Shown one piece after another: positions 56,101-64,000 of a stretch of 64,000 bases of DNA. A model generated the notes under the pieces. The model worked only from the letters and a program-made list of their open reading frames with translations. It searched no databases and was not told where the DNA came from. The number at the start of each line of letters is the position of its first letter. Within the stretch, counting starts at the first letter, position 1. The translations under genes were made by a program, and so were the position numbers. Origin of the DNA: Branchiostoma floridae (lineage: Eukaryota > Chordata > Leptocardii > Amphioxiformes > Branchiostomatidae); assembly GCF_000003815.2 (NCBI RefSeq), contig NC_049994.1, forward strand, positions 11,347,736 through 11,411,735, written 5' to 3'.

Positions 56101-57467
56101 TCAAAGACAACCCTCTGGGTTCTCTCCGTAAGGAAGGCCCTAAGCCAAGACTGAAGGAGGCCAGAAATACCATAGTGCTCGAGCTTGCTCAGCAGACGTT
56201 CGTGTGGCACAGTATCGAATGCTTTGCTAAAGTCAAGCACCGCGGCATCGACCTGTTTGTTCTGGTCCATGTTCTTGGCCAGGTCTTGGAGGGTAAGCAC
56301 CAGCTGGCTCTCGCAGGACAGACCCTTCCTGAAGCCGTGTTGCGCAGGGGACAGAATGCCATGAGCGTCTAGATGTTTCATCATGTGGCTGTGCACGATG
56401 TGTTCGAGCACTTTACCACAGACCGATGTCAGAGACACCGGCCTATAGTTTGATGGCAAGGTTCTGTCCCCCTTTTTGAAGATTGGAGCGATGTTAGCTG
56501 TTCTCCAATCTTCAGGAACATCTCCCGTGGATATTGACTGGGAGAATATGACCTGTAATATTGGCGCAATTTGTTCGGCTACGGTCTTCAGGAGGCGAGG
56601 TGGTAATCCGTCTGGTCCTGTGGCCTTGCTGGGGTTAAGACAGGAGAGCTGTTTGGCTACCCCCTCCACTGTGATGTTAAGGGAGGGGATAGTTGGAGCT
56701 TTGGGTTCGCCAAGGGTAGGAACGGTGGTCTTATCCTCCCTGGTAAACACTGACTCAAACTGGGCCCCCAGTGCATCAGCCTTTTCTTTGGGGTCAGATG
56801 TTAGCACCCCCTGATGTCTTAGGGCGGACGCACCAGTAGAGTCTTGTCTGATGGATTTGACATAGCTCCAAAAGGCCTTGGGATTATCCTCGATGTTAGA
56901 CTCCAGGTAATTGGAGACATAATCCCTATGGGCCTTCCTAACTCTCTGCTTAACGCCCTTCCTACACCTCTTGAACTTTGCCCAGGCTTCATTGGAGTTG
57001 GATCTCCTAGCCTTGGAAAAAAGTTCAGACCGCTTACGCATAGCTTTGCGAATCTGGGGAGTTATCCAAGGTTTGTTGGATTGTGGCCTCACTTTTATCC
57101 TGGGGACATGCTTATTGGCAGCACCACTAACGGCTGCCTTAAACAGCTCCCAGTTTTCTGAGGCAGTGTTGTGCACATGGCACGTCACACCCGGCTGTGC
57201 CCCCTTCTTCGCCGCCACGAAATCTAGAAGGTTGTTGACGTAGAAATTGCCCCTAAGACCATCAACACCGTGGTCTGGTAGACTGACCTGAGTGCGGCAG
57301 GTTGGACACTCAAGAGGTTGTTGCTTCGTGGCCCAACGCTGGAGGCATTCCTTGCAAAACGTATGCAGGCATGGCAGAACTCGAGGATCCCGGAAATACA
57401 GCAGGCAGACAGGGCACGTCAGAAACTGCTCGTCAAAGTCGACAGATCCCTCAACCTTACCCGCCAT
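53194..57467 (-). pseudogene. TRIM-NHL E3 ubiquitin ligase gene, disrupted by a LINE and a frameshift
   Basis: The coding sequence runs 57467-57174 (RING), resumes at about 55081 and continues to 53194. In order it encodes a C3HC4 RING (LTCPVCLLYF, CLHTFCKEC, CPTCR), B-box 1 (CHVCEGG joined across the insertion, then SWCADCAVLLCEACAKMH), B-box 2 (HCSKHKNQELAFYCKSC), a coiled coil with KKQEEATVAQI, a filamin-type Ig domain (DIRREDIAANLKD, GVYEISYKTQDIGRYVLEV) and NHL repeats (NKPVGVVVDKSGKIAVVEQG and others). This is the TRIM2/TRIM3/TRIM56-like layout, used in ubiquitin ligation and RNA or target binding. The gene is intronless, as are many TRIMs in expanded families. A 2.1-kb LINE sits inside B-box 1, and a one-base indel near 53545 shifts the last NHL repeats (CFIAVDESRD lies in another frame). 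Confidence 0.85.
55087..57173 (-). mobile_element. 5'-truncated CR1-like LINE inserted in the TRIM gene
   Basis: It encodes the end of an endonuclease-RT linker and a full reverse transcriptase: KATGPDGLPPRLLK, PIFKKGDRTLPSNYRPVSL, VLDFSKAFDTVPHERLLSKL, SGVPQGTVLGPLLFLLYIND, RLFADDCLIYR and the C-terminal thumb region (HPYLGVQLSDDLRWDTHI). A single in-frame TAG at 55887-55889 (expected Trp codon) interrupts an otherwise open frame to 55170. The 3' end is a GATGCA microsatellite. A target duplication ATGTG flanks it. There is no ORF1 and most of the endonuclease is missing. Confidence 0.9.
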
Positions 57468-57469
57468 AG

Positions 57470-59320
57470 CATGGAACGGTCACTCAAAAGGAGTCAAACA
57501 ACAGTTCTGACTGTCTGGGACGTCTTTTCGAAGAGTTTGGGAGTCGCTTCGCTTCCTGATAGTTGGACGTTCCCCACAGCGATTTCGAGAAGTCACTGAG
57601 AGCAAAGGTCACAGACGATGACCTTTGAACTCTGAGACATAAAGTCTCTAAATTACAGTTGGTCCGTCGAAAATACGTTGTCATGATGACATGGTTACAA
57701 AACATCGCCATTTTTATCCCCGGTATAATTCAATCGTTATTTTTTCGGCGCTTTGCGACACAGAACAAAATGGCATCGAATACGACCAGCACGTCTTGCC
57801 CGCTGGCGGTACAAGCGGGAACTGCAGTCGATTAATATTAGTCAGAATATAGAACAGGGTTCCTACAGGATACTTATGGAGTTGTCAAGAACATGTACAT
57901 CATGTAGAGAGTTTACCAGACAAAAAGACACGTCGGTCGTCGTGAAGCGAGTCACATCATGCCTTCTTTGCCTATTAGTAAGCTAGAGCACATTCTTTCA
58001 ATCTTTTACAGTGAAGTGTCATATGCCTGGCAAAAACAACAGCTTCCAATTAATGATCCTCGCCTTAATAATATACGATGTAGAAACGTAAGTTAATCCT
58101 AACAATGCAACCAATCATGTGCACGTGTTGCAAGATTTTCCACCTTAAATCGTCTTGATAGATTTTCATAATTCCAAAGTTCTCGATTGTAGATTTTTTA
58201 TTAATCATGATAATCACTTTCTTTTCTTGTTTTCACCAACAAAACGACACACGAGAATAAAATCTTCATCTTTCATACAAATGTGCAAAAATTATATTCT
58301 ATGATATGATACCGAATCCCAGCAAGCTTATCATCGACATAGTACACCAATGCTAGACTTATATTAAACTCTCTCTATGAAATCTCTTCAGAATATAAGC
58401 TACAGGATTATAAAAAGCAACAATATTCACACACCTCCATTAACATTTAATGACGTTGACGATGATCATAAGCATCCATAGGTAAACATGATATTCTCTT
58501 CTGGACATTTATTGTTTATGAAGACATTTTGAAATGTATACGTCTTTGCTCGACCGGGTAAAAGTGACCTCGCAACTGAAGATACTCTTTCACTAGTCAT
58601 TATAACAGGGAAATTCCCCTAGTTTTTTCGTCAACTTCAATGAACAATGGATCGCGGCTTAACGTCCCGTTCTGAGCATTGCAACCCTTTCCAGTAGCGT
58701 CTTGACGTCTTTACAAAATCTTCACATACTTCACTCAGTGTTAGATATAAATGTAAGTTAATTTACACAGGACCCGCGTGAAGCGTCGTCCTTACATTAA
58801 CCCGTAACGTTGGGTAAAAGTATCACCAAGTATAGCGTTCGTAGTATTCGCCATATGGTATATCCTTTGTCATCATCAAAATACCAGATGCATAGTTCGG
58901 TGTGATATGTTCTATAGGAGCAGTACTTACGCAAGGTGTTCTAATGTCAGCGACTCTACGTATACGTGGGTCTACGTATACGTCGCGTATATAAATGCAT
59001 TTCAAATGCTATATAAATATATTTATATGTCGCAATTGTTACATGTATATACTAATCGGCAATCCATTGCAGTTTCTTTTCCGTTCAATCGATTTCCAAT
59101 GCAGCACTAAAATATATCGTTACTGCAAAATTCCAAATTTCAAGCTTAAAAACGATGTGGATGGGGTGTCTTGACTAACTGGAAGAAGAAAAGACAGTTA
59201 AGCTGTTAGCGAGATAACGATCGTTTGAAAATTCATTGGCTTAATCTGTAGATTACGATTACAAATGGCTATCTGTCTTGTGGCTTGTCAGACCGTTTGG
59301 GTGATTGCAATACTACGCAC
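57470..59320. other. Intergenic region upstream of the TRIM gene, nothing recognised
   Basis: AT-rich sequence without convincing exons. A TACGTATACG-rich palindromic stretch occurs at 58960-58990. The TRIM gene promoter would be at its left end. Confidence 0.45.
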
Positions 59321-59329
59321 ACGTGTTTA

Positions 59330-60110
59330 ATTTTGAACAGCCGAAAGTGACCCCAGGGCCCACGCCCTGTGGTTCTTCAAGGTAGGGAACACTTTCGGAC
59401 AAACTGCCCCAGCAGTCGCCGCTGTCCCCCGCCAGCGAGCCGGGCGTGAAAAACACCGCACCGCCTTCGATTTTACCATAATCGGACTAAATTGGCGCAG
59501 GCGCGTGGTGAATAATTCATGCTCCACACAGGCTTAGGCACCTGCGTGAGGGAGACATTATTAAAAGAGCCGTGTATCGAACCATGTAATAACCGGGAAA
59601 ATATTTTGGCACCCGGCGAGGCGAAGCGTGGCTCCTGCGGCTCGAAAACGTGGCTTAATGCGCTGAGACGTCCGCGTGTTTTGCAGAGATAGCCGTTCCG
59701 CTGATACTCCGACTTATTTTCGCCGCGCAGACGACACTTTTGCTATCAGCAGTGTTCTCCGTCAATTAGAAATACCTTATCTGTTCTGAAAAGGGCTACA
59801 AAATCTCATTTGGACGGCGGGAGATGACTAGGAGGCGAGGCCGTTGGGGGTTCGCTTATAGTCTGTCCGCGGGGCAAAGTCGGTGTTCTACCGACCAGAT
59901 GGACGGGATGGTCCGGTGAAACCATGCCGCTTTCTCAGCTCCGAGGTTTCGGTCATTTCTGAGGGAGGCAGTGGCAGTGGGGTGACGGAGAGCGCGAGGG
60001 AAGGGCCCGGGTGAGCGCCGTACGCCAGGAGGCCGATGAACAAACAAGAGGATAATATGGCTCCGATGACGAGGGTCTTGGGACTCGGCCTTCTTTGTGC
60101 CGCCATAGGA
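59330..60110. promoter_or_regulatory. GC- and CpG-rich island around a candidate first exon
   Basis: Base composition rises sharply against the surrounding AT-rich DNA, with many CG dinucleotides. It coincides with the candidate start exon at 59888-60106 and may be a promoter region. Confidence 0.4.
59888..60106 (-). CDS. Candidate first coding exon with type II signal anchor
   Basis: ATG at 60106-60104. The peptide begins MAAQRRPSPK, followed by the hydrophobic stretch TLVIGAILSSCLFIGLLAYG and a Pro/Ser/Leu-rich stem. A short basic tail, one helix and a Pro-rich stem are typical of Golgi glycosyl- or sulfotransferases, but no catalytic exon is seen. The frame stays open to 59888. Possible donors G|GTCGGT and CG|GTAGAA lie at its end. 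Function unknown. Confidence 0.4.
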   Translation of the reverse strand: MAAQRRPSPKTLVIGAILSSCLFIGLLAYGAHPGPSLALSVTPLPLPPSEMTETSELRKRHGFTGPSRPSGR

Positions 60111-60119
60111 ACAATTCCA

Positions 60120-63100
60120 GGTTAGTTTTACCTTTGATCTACTCCAGCCTGTCTGTCACTGTTTGTCTCCAAGCTTACATATGGTAGAAATTCGATTCCC
60201 GGTCTTTGTTGTTCTGTCGTCCCATATAAAAGGGTAACGCCTTGATTTCGAAAAGCATGTGACATCGCCACATGTTTGTCGGTCACATTTTACGAAATCT
60301 AGAGAAAAAAATACTGCCACAGGACACGCAAACTCTCTAGACTCTACGGCGACCAGTGTCCTAGACGACAAAGGTATTAGAAGACGAAAAAAAGGCAAAA
60401 ATCTCAGTTCGTTGGTTGCACTGGAGGCAGGGAAGGGCTCGTCTCGAATCTAATTTCATTTGCGCTAATCGCACACGGCTATAAAATGACTTAACATCCC
60501 TCAGCGATATCAAAGGTAACAACAAGCGACACCGTATGAATATTCTGATGTCGGGCGTCGATTTCTTTGTGTTTGTAGATTGCAATTACTTAAGGAAACA
60601 AGACAGGAAAAGTTGGGTTTGAAAATGTATCAATTTTCAATTAACATGCAAAATACGACTAATATATGTACTTTTACTTATTGCTAAATGAATATTAATA
60701 ATTTCACGACAGAACATATAGTAGTCACCAAGCTTCCTTAGAGTCTAACAATTCTATGACCGCTACATATGAAAATGGTACACATATGTTTCGAAGAGAC
60801 TTTTGATAACAGAAAAAACTCTTATCAGTTAGATCTTTCTTTCCATTTTTTTTCCAAATTTGTCACCTTTGTACCATTTGATATATTAAAAATTGACAAA
60901 TATCAGCAAAATCGAATGCGTACGATTGACCTCGTCAAAATTGTTGGTTATATTCAAATTCTGATATTTTGCTTCGTTTGCTTTATGTGACCCCTAGGGA
61001 TATGCATACAATAATAATGTCACGGGTATAAACATTAGCATATACCACTGTAATGTATTCATAATAACTCCTGGCATATTCCTTACCATCGTTAAATATT
61101 CCATATGTTTATATAGCAATGTTCGGTGTGATTGAGACCATGATATGTGCGTATTATGCATTTGTAAGTTCACAAATCATCTACGATTTTATCTCTCTGT
61201 CAACTTCTTTGCGACGAATAGTTAAAATATTCAGCTTTGTGTCTCACTGTTTATTGCGCTTTACATTGTTCTCATTTGACGGATTTTACCACTAGAAACA
61301 GAGTCTGACTTGTCCAAAATAGATGATTCTTGTTTTAATGGCTCTGCCCCCCCCCCCATGTATGCACAAACAGATGTCTAACATCAACATTACCAGGGCT
61401 AATGTAATTGACACAAATTCCTCCCTTCAAAAGCTATTTTAGCACACATCAATCATTGTGTTAAGATTGTTGGCGAAGATATAGATTCTCTTAAAGCATA
61501 AGAACACTCACACGCGCTCTTTGAATCATGGTATCTTGACATTTGGGTTGAAAATCACAAAAAGAAGTCGGTGTGTGCATTAAACCCTATTTATCAATGT
61601 GAACGGGCGATTAAAAGCGCCAAACTGTAGTACTAGTAATACCAGTAACGGTGTATTTTTTTAAGGAAAAGTTTAATGTTCGGTATTTATTTATTTCAGA
61701 TTACAGAATTTTAAAACATAATCTTTATTGGCAATTTCACACAACAACAAATCAATACCTTAGACATTAACTTGAGTACAAATAATTAACATGAATTAGA
61801 AATAGCAAAAATGAATTTTTAGTGATCTAGTGTAAGATTTATGATACTATGATACGCAATTTCCCAAGTGTTTCAGCATTTTCTAATAATTCTGTACTAT
61901 AATATATTCAACTTCATGATAATACTGAGGTAAGTCGTTCATCTAATTAAGTCACTGATTTTGAACGTAGCTGTTAACTATTCTTTTGAAAATGTACTTT
62001 TTTGCATTTAACAACTTTGCATTAAGTATGACAGGGCAATTTGCAGACCTACCTAGTATTGTAAATTTAGGTGGAACAAGATATTAACATGCATTTGGTT
62101 CTGCATAATATTAACATGCATATGGTTCTGTATCCAGTCTTCATATCCCCAACATGTTGTGTCCTGTATTCAATATTCCGCTTTGTCCTAGAATTGGTGG
62201 AAGAAGCGGCCTATATTCCGTTTTTCACTCCCCGGCCCCTCAGAATTTTAATAGTGAGGAACAGAAAAGTAAAAATCAAAAATAGGCACAGGAGTTTCAT
62301 CCTCGTTATTGAAAAGATATCAGACAAATTGTATAGATTGTAGACTTTGTTTTTTTCTGCTTACATGTACGTTTTCCCCTCGAGCTCCCCCAGGGTTAGG
62401 CGGTTAGTGGCTCTTTTGATGTATTCCATCTATACCAATTTTCCTAAAATAGAGCGTTACTCACTCGTGAGTCGACATCAATGATCCTAGGACGAGGCCA
62501 GTCTCATGCATTACGGGGGTTCACGTCACCACGGTAGCACAACTGGTCACGGCCTTTCAGTTCAGGTCCTAGTTTCAATTAGATGATGAGTGAGAGAACC
62601 CGGTTCAAGTTCTGGAAAGGGCATCTCGGATGGGGCTGCGCTAGTCTTTCAGAACTGACGTAAAACAAAAGAGGTTCGAAGAGTTGACACGAGCACAAAA
62701 AAGGGGAGGGTTAGGGAACACCTCCCTTTAAAGATATACTCTGCTACTTAGGTACTACAATGGGAACGACAACACATTGGAATCAATGGTTCTTAACATA
62801 TACAAGCTTTGAAACACGCCATGGCTAACTAGCTATACCAGAAGGAATTGAAAGCAAGCTAGGCCTACACAATTCACTGCACAAACGTTTCTGAGTAGGA
62901 GAGTATTTCGAAACAGGGCGGCTGATTATTTCTTGGTCCATTCCTCGCAGTTTTATTTGGATCGCTAACGGAATAACCGAATGAGAGTGGCGTTTTCTGG
63001 GGTAACACACAAAATTATTGACAGATGGAAGTGACAAGACAAAAGTGGTGGAAATGAGCATTGGCCCCAGGCCTTAACAACTAAACGGTGTATTCTATAC

Positions 63101-64000
63101 ATTCAGAACGTTGCTAACTTTGTTGCATGATTAATGATTTGCAATAACTAAATAGGAATGGTTTATTGATACAAAATTAAACATCTCTTGCAAAACATAA
63201 AACTGTATTGAAAGAGCTGCATTGCATTATCTGATTCCATGTTGCTGTGTACGGTAAACCTATTTTGCTTGCAGGCAATTATGCCATTATTGTCCTCTGA
63301 ATGACAATCACACGAATATTTTTCTAGGTAATGTCATAATTACCAAACGTACCCCCCTGTACAACCCTCCCCCTTTCCCCGTACACAGACTTAACTCCGA
63401 ATCCCCTGCGTGATCCCCCAAGTGAATTAACCTTTGAGTACCTGCTGATGGCAAATGGCATGGTATTAACGAGCTTTCCTGTGGGGAGGGGGGCACGCTT
63501 TCATGTGCATATCTATAAGTCGGTGCAGTTTATGTACATTTTGGTGCATGTCGTGAAAAGCGAGCATATCAATTAGAACTATGTTGTAGGATGGTGCGTT
63601 ATATTTCTGTACATCAGTATCTGCTATTTATGTAAATAAACTTAGGAATATAGTGACAGCTGTGGTTGTATGAACCAAAGATAAAAGTTCTATACGGTGT
63701 AAGGGGGCGGGGGCGGCTCTCCGGTTTCGTACTCGGAACACGAATAGATCTTCCTATCTTACATTACAACTGTGACAGGAGTGTCTTTTTCTTTAATATT
63801 ATTTATCAATCTATATCATATCTATGTTTTTTATGGTGATAATAATACCAGTACTGTTCCGAGGTATTCTTAGATATCAAATGATTTGATGGGACATTCG
63901 ACGTGACGAATATTGAACACAAACTTGCCCTGCGCTGAGTTTTTATTTCGTTTTACCTGGCTGTAAGGATAAGATTGAAAAGTTAAAAATAAGCACATGT
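60120..64000. other. Intergenic or intronic region, nothing recognised
   Basis: AT-rich DNA with scattered homopolymer runs. Weak tRNA-like or SINE-like blocks (GGTAGCACAACTGGTCACGG, 62535) may mark an old SINE. No exon with coding character was found. Confidence 0.4.

Noticed and set aside
55887-57467. RING-reverse transcriptase fusion as a domesticated functional gene
   Set aside because: The fusion is simply the in-frame 5' junction of a recent LINE insertion in the TRIM gene; the RT is broken by a TAG and no selection signal can be read.

Overview
The window looks like chordate genomic DNA, most likely amphioxus (Branchiostoma). This is inferred from the gene content: a single-exon TRIM-NHL gene, C1q/collagen genes, mosaic exon-shuffled receptors and an abundance of small hairpin transposons. 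It is an intron-rich animal genome with long introns. Two 100-N assembly gaps and a cloning-vector-like remnant beside one of them point to a shotgun draft. No RNA genes, operons or CRISPR arrays were seen.

Region 1-16.9 kb (+ strand): the 3' part of a single-pass receptor gene. Eleven exons with consistent phases encode three Ig domains, a transmembrane helix, a proline-rich linker and a cytoplasmic SH3 domain of the CD2AP/CIN85 type. Most of the first 11 kb is one long intron filled with repeats.

Region 18.5-41.4 kb (- strand, tail-to-tail with the Ig-SH3 gene): the most remarkable object in the window. Thirty visible coding exons, all phase-compatible, encode a signal peptide, three tandem [CUB - LDLa - Frizzled CRD - Kringle] cassettes, one Sushi domain, and then a complete Cys-loop pentameric ligand-gated ion channel subunit (ligand-binding domain with Cys loop, M1-M4). 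Cassettes 1 and 2 have almost identical exon lengths, so they arose by tandem duplication. Cassette 3 has different internal introns and is older. One half-kringle exon is missing, most probably inside the 32.8-kb N-gap. With it restored the protein would be about 1,614 residues.

Region 36.7-50.4 kb: transposon-rich DNA. A TTAA-flanked piggyBac-type MITE at 41.6-42.6 kb has an inverted relative at 36.7-41.0 kb that is split by a 3.3-kb Helitron/Helentron-like element. A second copy of that 3.3-kb element lies inverted at 47.1-50.4 kb. The signal-peptide exon of the channel gene sits between the two MITEs. A three-exon secreted collagen-C1q gene (44.2-46.4 kb, - strand) lies between the two 3.3-kb inverted copies.

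Region 53.2-57.5 kb (- strand): a TRIM (RING, B-boxes, coiled coil, filamin, NHL) gene interrupted within B-box 1 by a 5'-truncated CR1-like LINE with a short target duplication, and also frameshifted in its NHL region. It is a probable pseudogene or a disrupted allele. Region 57.5-64 kb holds no clear gene apart from a GC-rich stretch with a candidate first coding exon (type II signal anchor) near 60.1 kb.
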